NCBI RefSeq assembly: GCF_020193655.1
Contig: NZ_JADYVE010000030.1
Span: 1 to 32,908, forward strand
Direction of reading: 5' to 3'
DNA length: 32,908 bases
Source: Ensifer sp. IC3342
GTDB lineage: Bacteria; Pseudomonadota; Alphaproteobacteria; Rhizobiales; Rhizobiaceae
Each line of letters opens with the position of its first letter. Within the stretch, counting starts at the first letter, position 1. A model generated the notes under the pieces. The model ran no database searches, was not told where the DNA came from, and was given only the letters and a program-made list of their open reading frames with translations. Position numbers and translations under genes: made by a program. Shown here piece after piece: positions 15,175 to 23,408 of this stretch.

Positions 15175-15729
15175 TTGGGTCGGTTCCAAGGGCAAAAAGA
15201 TTCCCCTCTCACGCAGCGCGGTATTGAACAGGCAGATATCGTCGCAGGGCTCCTTCGCAAGGAAATCTCGGACAATGAGCAATTCTTCGAAATGCATGTC
15301 AGCCCTCTTGGTCGAACTCGGGAAACTGCCGATCGCATGCAGCGGGTGCTGCCGCTGGCTAGACGCGAAGACGCCCGGCTGATGGAGGTTTCTGTTGGCT
15401 CTTGGGATGGTTTGACGATGTTCGAGATCGACAATGAGTTTCCAGGGATGCTCGATGGCTCCGACGCCTTTGACTGGTATTTCAGGTCTCCGGATGGAGA
15501 GAGCTTCGATGCCGCGTGTCGCCGTGCGATGAGCTGGATTGCGGATGTCCAAGGGCCGACCGTTGCGATTTCTCATGGGCTATTCGGCAGGTTGGTGCGG
15601 GGCGTATACTCCGGTCTCTCGAGGAGAGAGATGCTGGACTTGCCTGTTCCTCAAGACGGTTTCTATCGTCTCCACGAAGGGGAGTTTTGTTTTGTAAGTG
15701 GCCCGGTCCCCAGCGTTCCTGCGCAGTGA
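15151..15729 (+). pseudogene. Histidine phosphatase (phosphoglycerate mutase-like), lacking its start
   Basis: The frame from 15151 reads HGETVWNTLGRFQGQKDSPL and TQRGIEQA, then HVSPLGRTRETADRMQRVLP, EVSVGSWDGLTMFEIDNEFP, and AISHGLFGRLVRGVYSGLSR. These are the ordered landmarks of the family: phosphohistidine loop (R)HGE, SPLxRxxxTA, ExxxGxWxG and the second catalytic His in ISHG. The residue before HGE is Ser, not the conserved Arg, because the MlrC-like fragment begins at this point. Roughly ten N-terminal residues and the start codon are lost. The frame is open upstream to 14749 but that part is antisense to mlrC. Confidence 0.8.
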
Positions 15730-16042
15730 GGGCATTCGCCAGCAGGGACCTGTCGGCTGGAATTCAAATCGACCGCCTTAACCAGCGAGATCACGCCGTT
15801 CCTGACGATACATTATGCCGTCTTTTTAGCACAGAACGAGAACATTCCTCGCTGTGAGCCTTGAGGCACTCGTGGAGGTAGGGCTGCTCTCGGCCCCATC
15901 TCGGCCAGCGCGATTACGGTGCGTAATACATTTTCTACGCGAAGCGGAAACCATTCCGATTTGAGGGTGCGATATGTCGATTTTACAAGTCTCTGTGCAG
16001 TCAGACCACCGCAACCAAACTTCCAATCAATGCCCGCCCTCC
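15730..16042. other. Gap between phosphatase remnant and opp operon end
   Basis: There is no recognisable gene. The stretch contains copy 2 of a dispersed repeat (15798-15892, minus). On the minus strand this copy can be read as PYLHECLKAHSEECSRSVLK and a short tail to a stop, which may be the end of a lost Cys-containing protein. The family is not identified. Confidence 0.4.
15798..15892 (-). repeat. Dispersed repeat, copy 2
   Basis: This is the inverted counterpart of 6625-6720. The core match covers CTAAAAAGA and GCATAATGTATCG, with GCGAGGAATGTTC before and GGAAC after. The copies lie about 9 kb apart beside unrelated genes. Confidence 0.6.
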
Positions 16043-17035
16043 TTATAGAGCTTCGACATTCAAGCATGCGTGAACGTGCCCCGACGCAATCTCTCGCAAC
16101 TCCGGACGCGTCCGTCTGCAATGCTCGGTCGCAATTGGACAGCGGGGATGGAAATGGCAACCGGAGGGCGGGTTGAGCGGCGAGGGGATCTCGCCCTGAA
16201 TCGGCATGAACTTACGTCGCTCAAGCGAGATCTTCGGCATGCCGTCGAGAAGCATGCGCGTGTAGGGATGCGTAGGGGTTGCGAAGAGCTGTTCGGTCTC
16301 GGCAAGCTCCACGACGCGGCCGAGATACATCACGGCCACCCGGTCGCACAGGTGACGGATGACGCCGAGATCATGGCTGATAAAGATCATCGCAAGGCCG
16401 CTCTCACGCTTGATGTCCATCAAAAGATTGATGATCTGCGCCTGGACCGAGACGTCGAGCGCGGCAACGGCCTCGTCGCAGATCAGCATGTCGGGCTTTA
16501 CCGCCAGCGACCTCGCGATGCCGACGCGCTGGCGCTGGCCACCGGAAAACTGATGTGGATAGCGGCTGATGCTGTCCGCAGGCAGACCGACGCGCGCAAG
16601 GATGTCGACCACATAATCCTTCACCCGTGAGCGCGGCACCAGCCCATGCAAGACCGCCGCCTCGCCGACGATTTCGCCGACGCGGAGGCGCGGATTGAGA
16701 GAGGAAAGCGGGTCCTGGAAGACCATCTGGATCTTCAGCGCATCGCGCTTGCGGGCAAGGAGGCTATCGTAAGGCTCGCCCCGGAAGTGCCGTTCGCCGG
16801 AAGAGACCGGCAGGATGCCGGCGATCATTCGTGCCAGTGTCGATTTCCCGCAGCCGGATTCACCGACGACACCGAGCGTTTCTCCCTCCCTGAGCGTAAG
16901 CGAGACGTTGTCCACCGCACGCAGTACCGTTGGCGTGCGCTCACCCAAAAAGCGGTTCGCGAGATTGCGCAATGCGCTCCGCCCCACCGTGAAGCTGCGC
17001 GACAGATCCTTTGCCTCGAAGATCATCTCGTTCAC
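16043..17035 (-). CDS. Oligopeptide/dipeptide-type ABC transporter ATP-binding protein (OppF/DppF class)
   Basis: This 330-residue ATPase has Walker A GESGCGKST, Q-loop MVFQDPLSSLNPR, signature FSGGQRQR, Walker B MLICDE and the H-loop ISHD. The C-terminal oligopeptide-ABC domain contains PTHPYTRMLLDGMPK and the Cys cluster CHFHPRCPIATEHC. The residue after the catalytic Glu is Ala (DEAVAALD), where DEPVSALD is usual. The start is GTG 17035, three bases after the stop of the upstream ATPase gene; an in-frame ATG at 17026 is possible. It is the last gene of the operon. It should pair with the 17039-18007 ATPase to energise uptake by the two permeases upstream. Confidence 0.93.
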   Translation of the reverse strand: MNEMIFEAKDLSRSFTVGRSALRNLANRFLGERTPTVLRAVDNVSLTLREGETLGVVGESGCGKSTLARMIAGILPVSSGERHFRGEPYDSLLARKRDALKIQMVFQDPLSSLNPRLRVGEIVGEAAVLHGLVPRSRVKDYVVDILARVGLPADSISRYPHQFSGGQRQRVGIARSLAVKPDMLICDEAVAALDVSVQAQIINLLMDIKRESGLAMIFISHDLGVIRHLCDRVAVMYLGRVVELAETEQLFATPTHPYTRMLLDGMPKISLERRKFMPIQGEIPSPLNPPSGCHFHPRCPIATEHCRRTRPELREIASGHVHACLNVEAL

Positions 17036-17038
17036 GCG

Positions 17039-18007
17039 TCAGCCCTCGAATGGATGATAGCACCAGATGCGATGCGTAGCCGATAGTTGCGTCGCCGGTA
17101 CTGGCTCGCTGCAGATCTCCGTCGCCCGTTCGCAACGGCTGGCGAAGGGACAGCCCTTTTCCAGCGAAAGGAGCGAGGGCATGTTGCCGGGGATCTGCCT
17201 CAGCTTCTCTCCCGGCGTGTTGCGCGAGGGAACGGAGTCGAGAAGCTTGCGGGTATAGGGATGGCGCGACGAGCCGATGATGTCCTCCGTTGTGCCGATC
17301 TCCATCGTCGCGCCGGCATACATCACCATGATCCGGTCGGCGAGTTCCGAAAGGGTCGAAAGATCGTGAGTGATCCAGATCATGCCGAGGCCACGCTCGT
17401 CGATCTGGCGACGGATGTGGTAGATGATCTGGGCCTGGATCGTCACGTCGAGAGCCGTCGTCGGTTCGTCGGCAATGATCATGTCTGGTCCGAGCAACAA
17501 GGCGGTCGCGATGACGACCCGCTGGCGCATGCCGCCCGACATCTCGTGCGGATAGGCGTTCAGCCGCTCCTCCGGGGAGGGAATGCCCACGGCCTTCAGC
17601 ACCTCGATGCAGCGGTCGTGCATCTCCCTGTGGGAAACATCCTCATGCTCGCTGATCGCCTCGTACATCTGGTCGCGTACGCGCATGAGCGGGTTCAGTG
17701 TCATCAATGGGTTCTGGAAGACCATGGCGATCTTCCTGCCCCGATAGCGGCGCATCTCCTCGAAAGTAAGGGCAGTCAACTCCTGGCCGTCGAGCGAGAT
17801 CGAGCCGGAAACGATGCGCCCCGGCTCGTCGATCTGACCCATGATCGACATGCCGGTCACCGACTTGCCGGATCCGGACTCGCCGACGATGCCCAGCACC
17901 TCGCCACGGCGAAGATCAAAGGAAATATCGCGCACCGACTTGATCACACCCTGTCGCGTGAAGAACCAGGTGTTGAGGCCGTCGACTTGGAAAAAGGGTT
18001 CCGTCAT
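17039..18007 (-). CDS. Oligopeptide/dipeptide-type ABC transporter ATP-binding protein (OppD/DppD class)
   Basis: This 322-residue ATPase starts MTEPFFQVDGLNTWFFTRQG. It has Walker A GESGSGKS, Q-loop MVFQNPLMTLNPLMRV, signature MSGGMRQR, Walker B MIIADEPTTALD and an H-loop in WITHDLS. Its C-terminal domain contains SSRHPYTRKLLDSVPS and the Cys-containing GCPFASRCERATEIC stretch typical of OppD/DppD. ATG 18007 is chosen because it follows the oppC-type stop (18021-18023) by 13 bases with AGGAAAGG between. An in-frame ATG at 18031 would overlap the upstream gene and lacks a site. It is the partner of the ATPase at 16043-17035. Confidence 0.93.
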   Translation of the reverse strand: MTEPFFQVDGLNTWFFTRQGVIKSVRDISFDLRRGEVLGIVGESGSGKSVTGMSIMGQIDEPGRIVSGSISLDGQELTALTFEEMRRYRGRKIAMVFQNPLMTLNPLMRVRDQMYEAISEHEDVSHREMHDRCIEVLKAVGIPSPEERLNAYPHEMSGGMRQRVVIATALLLGPDMIIADEPTTALDVTIQAQIIYHIRRQIDERGLGMIWITHDLSTLSELADRIMVMYAGATMEIGTTEDIIGSSRHPYTRKLLDSVPSRNTPGEKLRQIPGNMPSLLSLEKGCPFASRCERATEICSEPVPATQLSATHRIWCYHPFEG

Positions 18008-18020
18008 CCCTGCACCTTTC

Positions 18021-19232
18021 CTAGCGGTCAAGCCGCGGATTGTTGAGATCGCGCAGCCGGTCGCCGAGCAGGTTCATCGCGACGATCATCACGAGCAGCA
18101 CCACGCCCGGATAGATGCTGATCCAGTATTTGTGCGAGAAGATGAATTCATAGCCGCTGGCGATCAGCATGCCGAGCGAGGGTCTGGTGAGCGGCAGGCC
18201 AACACCGAGGAAGCTCAGTGAGGATTCGAGCGAGATCGCGGCGGCGATGTTGAGAGTGAAGAGCACGATAATCTGCGGCATGCAGTTGGGCAGCACGTGG
18301 CGCAGCATAATGCGCGTCGGGGAAAGACGCAGGCATCGGGCGGCCTCGACATATTCCTTGCCGAGTTCGCTGATCGCGAAGGAGCGGGCCGTGCGGGCGT
18401 AATAGGACCATTGCACGATGACGATGGCGAGCACGACCTTGCTGACGCCATTGCCCAAGATGGCGAGGATCGCAAGCCCGACGAGCAGGGCCGGAAGGCC
18501 AAGCATGAAATCTACCGCGCGCATGATGACTGCATCGGTGACACCGCCCCGCCAGGCCGCGAGAAGCCCAAAGCTGGTACCAAGCACCATCGCGGCACCC
18601 GCAGCCACAAGTCCGACGAAGACGCTGATCCTGATGCCGTAGAGGATGGCGGAGAGCATGTCGCGGCCAAAGCCGTCCGTGCCGAGGCGGAAGACGAAAT
18701 CCGTCTCCTGATCCAGGGATTTCGCGATGGCGAGGACAGTGAAGTTTTCAGGAAGCGGGCTGTTGGAGACGATCCTGACCTTGCTGCCTTCCGGGTTGTC
18801 CACCGTCCACCAGGGTTGGACGATGTGCTTCTTTCCTCCTTCCACGGCGGCACCGGCCGGCAGGTTGCGGATCTGCAGACTGGCGAGCTTCGTGCCTTCC
18901 GGCTGCACACCGATGCTGAGGCAGCTCGCTCCGCAGGACTCGGCTGTGATGCTTTGGCGGGTTTGTGCCGCCAAGGCGGGTTCGACCGATGCCGTACCAG
19001 CCTCGATGCGGATATTGGCGCGGACTTCCTCTCCGGGCAGCATCCGCTTCGAGCCGGCGGGCTTCAACGCATCGGTCAATTGAAGCTGCGTCAGGTCGTA
19101 AGGGTTCGTTGGCGACATTAGCGGTGCGAAGAGGGCGCAGGCGACGAAAACCAGGCTGATCATCAGGCTTATGACGGCTGTGCGGCTTTCGGCGAAACGC
19201 CGTGCGAAATCGTTCAAACTGACCCTGCTCAT
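18021..19232 (-). CDS. Oligopeptide/dipeptide-type ABC transporter permease (OppC/DppC class) with enlarged periplasmic loop
   Basis: This 403-residue permease has an N-terminal helix (SLMISLVFVACALFAPLMSP), then an insertion of about 125 residues (about 55-180) before FRLGTDGFGRDMLSAILYG, where ordinary OppC proteins reach the same motif near residue 70. The remaining 220 residues hold five helices and the EAA loop (EAARCLRLSPTRIMLRHVLP). The insertion includes a Cys pair (ESCGASC) and the polar PEGTKLASLQIRNLPAG, so it likely forms a folded periplasmic domain. The start overlaps the stop of the upstream permease by four bases, implying coupled translation. Confidence 0.92.
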   Translation of the reverse strand: MSRVSLNDFARRFAESRTAVISLMISLVFVACALFAPLMSPTNPYDLTQLQLTDALKPAGSKRMLPGEEVRANIRIEAGTASVEPALAAQTRQSITAESCGASCLSIGVQPEGTKLASLQIRNLPAGAAVEGGKKHIVQPWWTVDNPEGSKVRIVSNSPLPENFTVLAIAKSLDQETDFVFRLGTDGFGRDMLSAILYGIRISVFVGLVAAGAAMVLGTSFGLLAAWRGGVTDAVIMRAVDFMLGLPALLVGLAILAILGNGVSKVVLAIVIVQWSYYARTARSFAISELGKEYVEAARCLRLSPTRIMLRHVLPNCMPQIIVLFTLNIAAAISLESSLSFLGVGLPLTRPSLGMLIASGYEFIFSHKYWISIYPGVVLLVMIVAMNLLGDRLRDLNNPRLDR

Positions 19233-20209
19233 GCCGCGCGCCTCAGGACTGATTTCACGCGTGGATCGATGGACATATGCAGGATATCGACGATGAAATT
19301 GATGAAGATGAACAATAGCGCGGTATAGGTGAGCTGGGCGACGATCAGGGGCCGGTCAAGGACCTTGATGGAATTGATCAGCAGCTTGCCCAGCCCCGGC
19401 CAGGAAAACACCGTTTCGGTTATGACGCCGTAGGCCAGCAGGTTGGCGAGTTCGATCCCGGTGACGGTGATGAGCGGAACCAGAGCGTTGCGCAGGATAT
19501 GCCTGACGACAACCTTGCGGCCGCGCACGCCTTTCGCATAGGCGAACTTCACGAAGTCGAGGCGGGAAATCTCCATCGTTGCGGCACGTGTGACGCGCAT
19601 CAGCAGCGACATTTTCAGGAGCGCCAGACTGAAGGCCGGCATGACGACATGCGACCAGCCGTCAAGCGTCCAGAGGCTGGTGGTGATGCCGAAATGGGTC
19701 GCCACCTGACCCCGGTCGCCAACCGGTAAGATCGGCAGAGCGATGCCGAAGGCGACGATCAGGAGCATCCCCTGCCAGAAGGTGGGGATGCTGACACCGA
19801 TCAGGGAAAAGGCCATGACGCCCCGGCCGAGCGGCGATTCCGGTTTGAGCCCCGCGTAGAGCCCGGCCGGCACTGAAACGGCAATGGCGATAATGAAGGC
19901 CACGAGACCGAGCTCGAGGCTTGCTGGCAGGCGCTGCAGCAGGATGCTGGTCACCGGTTCCTTGTAGACGAAGGAGGTGCCCCAGTCTCCTTGGACGGCA
20001 TTGCCGAGAAAGATCAGGTATTGCTGCCAGAGCGGCTTGTCGAGGCCGAGCGCCGTTATGGCAGCCAGCCGGTCGGCTTCGGAAGCTTCCGACGAGATCA
20101 GGATGTCCGCCGGATTGCCGATCAGCCAGACCCCGACGAACAGTACGATCGACAGCACAAAGACTACGACCACGCTTTGCAACAGGCGCTGCAACACGAA
20201 GGAGAGCAT
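19229..20209 (-). CDS. Oligopeptide/dipeptide-type ABC transporter permease (OppB/DppB class)
   Basis: This 326-residue inner-membrane permease begins MLSFVLQRLLQSVVVVFVLS, the usual first helix of the OppB family. It carries about six helices and the cytoplasmic coupling loop (TRAATMEISRLDFVKFAYAK, GVRGRKVVVRHILRNALVPL). Near the end is the conserved ETVFSWPGLGKLLINSI motif. The start shares one base with the stop of the lyase gene (TGATG) and the end overlaps the next permease by four bases. It forms the translocation pore with the OppC-type subunit. Confidence 0.94.
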   Translation of the reverse strand: MLSFVLQRLLQSVVVVFVLSIVLFVGVWLIGNPADILISSEASEADRLAAITALGLDKPLWQQYLIFLGNAVQGDWGTSFVYKEPVTSILLQRLPASLELGLVAFIIAIAVSVPAGLYAGLKPESPLGRGVMAFSLIGVSIPTFWQGMLLIVAFGIALPILPVGDRGQVATHFGITTSLWTLDGWSHVVMPAFSLALLKMSLLMRVTRAATMEISRLDFVKFAYAKGVRGRKVVVRHILRNALVPLITVTGIELANLLAYGVITETVFSWPGLGKLLINSIKVLDRPLIVAQLTYTALLFIFINFIVDILHMSIDPRVKSVLRRAA

Positions 20210-21612
20210 CAGCGGTCGGCTTTCAGATAGGCGTTAATGTTGCGTTGCTCGACTGTCGGCATCGAACCGGTTCCGATGTCCTGGACCAGCGATCCGAAAT
20301 GCAGCGCATATTCGGCGCATATGCCGCCTATGCTGCCGGCTTCAAGTCGGTTCTCAATCTCGATGCGTAGCGCCTGACCGCCCGGCAATTGCGCGAGCTC
20401 GTCGAGAAAGGGAGCCCTGTCGGCTGCGGCAGCCATGGCGGCGTCATGCACGAGCTCGTGCCCCTTGTGTTTGCCGAGCGTCTCCGCGAGCCGCATCATG
20501 GCGAATTCGCCAAAAATCGCGCCATGGGACAGGTCCAGATTAGCTCGCATCCGCTCCGTATCGACATAGAGGTCGCGCACCAGAAGTTCGGTCCGCACGA
20601 GGATTTCGGAAATTGCGCCGATCACCTCCGCCAGTCCATCCTCGAACATCTGGTTGGCGCTGCCGTCGGATTCGAACGGCCGGTGTGCGGTTGCCATCAG
20701 CATGGCCGCACAGGAATAGAGCTTATTGCTGTTGGCGATGATGCCATAGCAGAGTATCGGGTTGATCTTCTGCGGCATGGTTGAGGAGCCGATGGATCCC
20801 TCGATGAGGCCTTCGTGCAACTCCCCATATTCCTCCGATGAACTCTGGTAGACCTCCTCCGCGATCTTGTGGCAGATGGAAGCTGTCAGGCCCAGCGCAT
20901 TGACATATTCGCACATATGCGAGCGGATCGCCCGTGATGGAATGGTCATCTCGCCCATGCCGAGAAGTGTCGCCACGCGTGACTGGAAGGCCGGGCCCCG
21001 TCTGCCCAGAGCGGAGAAGCAGCCAACCGCGCCACCGGTCATGACGACGAAGGCCCGCTTTTCGGCTTCCCGGAGCCTGTCTGCGGCCTGAAGGAGTTCG
21101 TCGATCCATACCGCAACCTTGAAGCCGAAGGTGATCGGCACCGCATGACGATAGTGAGTCCGCCCAGCCATGACAGTTTTCGCGTGGGTGCGGGCATGGC
21201 GGCCGAGATGGCGCAGGATGTCGGCGAGCAGGCTATCCAATGTCGCCTGGGCACGCTTGGCGAGTAACAGCAGTCCGGTCTGAATGACGTTCTGTGTTGT
21301 GATGCCCCAATGGACGTAGCCGCCATGTTGCGGGCCACAGAGCCGGACGAGTTCGTTGATGAGCGGCATTAGCGGGTGACGGGTCGTCCGGTACGATGCG
21401 TCCAACCGATCGATGTCCAGATATTCGTAACGGCAATGTTCAGCGATCGCCTCCGCCGAGGCGGCAGGGATGATGCCAAGCTCCCCTTGCGCGAGCGCCA
21501 CAGCCTTTTCGACGTCCAGGAAAGCTTGGTACATGGCCGCTGGCGCAAATGCATCTCGCAGTCCCCGGTAGTCATATTGTGACGTGAGGGCGTCGTTGAA
21601 TTCTGTACCCAT
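20209..21612 (-). CDS. Fumarase/aspartase-superfamily lyase (adenylosuccinate lyase/PcaB-like)
   Basis: This 467-residue protein carries the superfamily motifs: GGYVHWGITTQNVIQTG (conserved region 1), AGRTHYRHAVPITFGFKVAV (region 2, with the catalytic His in THYRHA) and GSIGSSTMPQKINPILC (region 3, the flexible loop with the catalytic Ser). Family members cleave C-N or C-O bonds to release fumarate or perform cycloisomerisation. Overall similarity looks closest to the PurB/PcaB group, but the gene sits inside an Opp-type transport operon, not a purine or protocatechuate cluster. It probably acts on the imported compound, such as an N-substituted aspartate; that is inference. The start at ATG 21612 lies 63 bases after the stop of the binding-protein gene. 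Confidence 0.88.
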   Translation of the reverse strand: MGTEFNDALTSQYDYRGLRDAFAPAAMYQAFLDVEKAVALAQGELGIIPAASAEAIAEHCRYEYLDIDRLDASYRTTRHPLMPLINELVRLCGPQHGGYVHWGITTQNVIQTGLLLLAKRAQATLDSLLADILRHLGRHARTHAKTVMAGRTHYRHAVPITFGFKVAVWIDELLQAADRLREAEKRAFVVMTGGAVGCFSALGRRGPAFQSRVATLLGMGEMTIPSRAIRSHMCEYVNALGLTASICHKIAEEVYQSSSEEYGELHEGLIEGSIGSSTMPQKINPILCYGIIANSNKLYSCAAMLMATAHRPFESDGSANQMFEDGLAEVIGAISEILVRTELLVRDLYVDTERMRANLDLSHGAIFGEFAMMRLAETLGKHKGHELVHDAAMAAAADRAPFLDELAQLPGGQALRIEIENRLEAGSIGGICAEYALHFGSLVQDIGTGSMPTVEQRNINAYLKADR

Positions 21613-21675
21613 CTAGCTTTGCACTTTCATCAAAGAGAGGCAGGCCGGCCAGACTGCCAGCCTTGCCGGTACGCC

Positions 21676-23283
21676 TTATTCGGGGCGCGCGGTGTAGAAG
21701 ATGTTGGTTAGGTTGGCGTTGGCGTCATAGTGAATACCATTGCGCACACCCCAGACACCGAACTCGTGATAGAGCGGTACATAACCGTCATCCTTGTAGA
21801 CCTCGGCGACCGCCGTGCGGAGCAACTCTTCCCGCTCGGCGTCGTCCAGCGTCGACTGTGCGTCTTCAAGTGCCTTGTCGGTGACCTTGCTGGAATAGCG
21901 TCCGCGGTTTGCGCCACCCCAGCCGCGATCGGGGTTGCGGGTCCCGGCGAGGTTGATCATCTGGCTCAGACCCTCGCCGGTATCGGCGGCGGCGCCAGCG
22001 AGATAGAGGCTGAACTCGTAGGCACTCGCTTTGGTGAAATAGATGCTGAACGGGAAGGTCTCCAGCGTCACATTCAGTCCGATCTGCGAGAGCATGGCAG
22101 TGACCGCCTGGGCGACTTGGGCGCCATTGACGTAGCGGTCGCTGGGGGCGTTCAGCGTCAACGAGAAGCCGTTCGGATAGCCTGCTTCGGCCAGCAGGCG
22201 CTTGGCTTCCTGCGGGTCGTAGGCATAGGGCTGCAGATCGGGCTCATGGCCGAAGACACCGTCCACGATGATCTGGCTCGCCGCCTGGGCCATGCCGCCC
22301 ATCACCGTCTCGGCAATCTGCTCGCGATTGATGGCGAGATTGAGCGCCTTGCGGACCCGCGGGTCGAGGAAGGGGTTCTTTCCGTCCGTGCCGGAAACCT
22401 TCGGCGTCTTTTCCTGACCCTGGTCGGGCAGCAGGAAGATCAGCAGCGTCGAAGGCTTGGAGGACAGGTGGTACTTGCCCGATGACTGGATGCTGTCGAT
22501 GCTGTTGATCGGCACGGCGTTGATGACATCCACCGAGCCACCGAGCAGAGCGGCGATGCGAGCGCTATTGTCCGGCAGGGATTTGACGAGCACGGAATCA
22601 TAGGCGGGCGGCGTGCCGTAATATTGATCGTTGCGCTCCAGTTCGATCTCGACGTCGGGCGTGAACTTCTTCACGCGGTAGTGGCCGATGCCGGGCGATA
22701 CCTTGCCGCTGTTGAAGCCGGCCGTTTCCAGCCAATTGTCGTTGCCGCAGGTCTTGTCGTCGTAGGCCAGCGTGCGGCCCGTCGGGTTCTGGACGATGCC
22801 GATATTGCTCAGGCTGCGCAGCAGGTTCGGATCGGGTTTGTTGGTGTCGATTTCGATCTTGCCGTCGCCGGCGTCCTTGATATTCGCGATCGTGGCGATA
22901 AAGCTGCTGAAGAGGCCGGGGCTGTTCGGAACATTGCGTACCCGGCAGATGGAATAGATCACGTCGTCGGCGCCAAGCCCATCGCCGTCGTCGAACTTCG
23001 CCTTGGGCTCGAGGGCGATGACCCACTTGGTATCGCCTTGGATTTCCCATGATTTTGCAAGACGCGGCTCGACGGTACCGTTGACGCCGTTCGTATAGAC
23101 GAGCGCGTCCGAGATGTTCTCCCGAAGGTCGAAATTGTAGCCGGCGCGGTGGAAATGCGGGTCGACCGAAGTCGCTAGCGCGGCGAGACCAACGCGCAAC
23201 TGTTCAGCCGCAGCCGGGACAGCGGAAAGTGACGTCGCGGTCGCGAGCGCCACGCCAAAAGATGCCAGTGACAATTTTTTCAT
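21676..23283 (-). CDS. Periplasmic substrate-binding protein, ABC transporter family 5 (OppA/DppA class)
   Basis: This 535-residue protein begins MKKLSLASFGVALATATSLS and continues SAVPAAAEQL, a clear Sec signal peptide cleaved near AAA-EQ. The mature part has family-5 binding-protein features: LAKSWEIQGDTKWVIALEPK, AKFDDGDGLGADDVIYSICR and PFLDPRVRKALNLAINREQI. ATG 23283 is preferred over ATG 23418 because GGGAGGAGG lies 5 bases upstream and the signal peptide starts there; the upstream start would overlap the divergent regulator gene. It is the first gene of the operon. Family members bind peptides, nickel, glycosides or opines, so the ligand is open. Confidence 0.93.
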   Translation of the reverse strand: MKKLSLASFGVALATATSLSAVPAAAEQLRVGLAALATSVDPHFHRAGYNFDLRENISDALVYTNGVNGTVEPRLAKSWEIQGDTKWVIALEPKAKFDDGDGLGADDVIYSICRVRNVPNSPGLFSSFIATIANIKDAGDGKIEIDTNKPDPNLLRSLSNIGIVQNPTGRTLAYDDKTCGNDNWLETAGFNSGKVSPGIGHYRVKKFTPDVEIELERNDQYYGTPPAYDSVLVKSLPDNSARIAALLGGSVDVINAVPINSIDSIQSSGKYHLSSKPSTLLIFLLPDQGQEKTPKVSGTDGKNPFLDPRVRKALNLAINREQIAETVMGGMAQAASQIIVDGVFGHEPDLQPYAYDPQEAKRLLAEAGYPNGFSLTLNAPSDRYVNGAQVAQAVTAMLSQIGLNVTLETFPFSIYFTKASAYEFSLYLAGAAADTGEGLSQMINLAGTRNPDRGWGGANRGRYSSKVTDKALEDAQSTLDDAEREELLRTAVAEVYKDDGYVPLYHEFGVWGVRNGIHYDANANLTNIFYTARPE

Positions 23284-23332
23284 GGTCCTCCTCCCATTTA
23301 TTTTGTGGGACCGTATCGCTGTGTTGTCGGGG

Positions 23333-23374
23333 GAAAAATCGAATTTTTCTAGGTTCGATTGAGTTTTTCTCAAT
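23333..23374. promoter_or_regulatory. Putative LysR operator region between the divergent genes
   Basis: Two inverted repeats lie in the 125-base divergent gap. GAAAAAT at 23333-23339 pairs with ATTTTTC at 23343-23349. ATTGAG at 23358-23363 pairs with CTCAAT at 23369-23374 around TTTTT. The second fits the LysR box T-N11-A within a dyad. They are well placed to control both the binding-protein operon and the regulator itself. Confidence 0.5.
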
Positions 23375-23408
23375 TGAAAGATAGAGATAGCCGTGGGGAG
23401 GAAACCAC

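Noticed and set aside
15175..15576. N-terminal part of a 355-residue MlrC protein
   Set aside because: This part of the open frame is antisense to the phosphatase and lacks the M81 catalytic domain.
14749..15729. A single 326-codon plus gene
   Set aside because: Only the part from 15151 resembles a histidine phosphatase; the first 134 codons are antisense to the MlrC-like domain.
17087..19121. Long plus frames (319 and 274 codons) opposite the Opp ATPase and permease genes
   Set aside because: They are antisense to genes with intact Walker and EAA motifs and have Arg/His-rich composition without domains.
21730..22485. 251-codon plus frame opposite the binding-protein gene
   Set aside because: Antisense to a family-5 binding protein with signal peptide; no motif.
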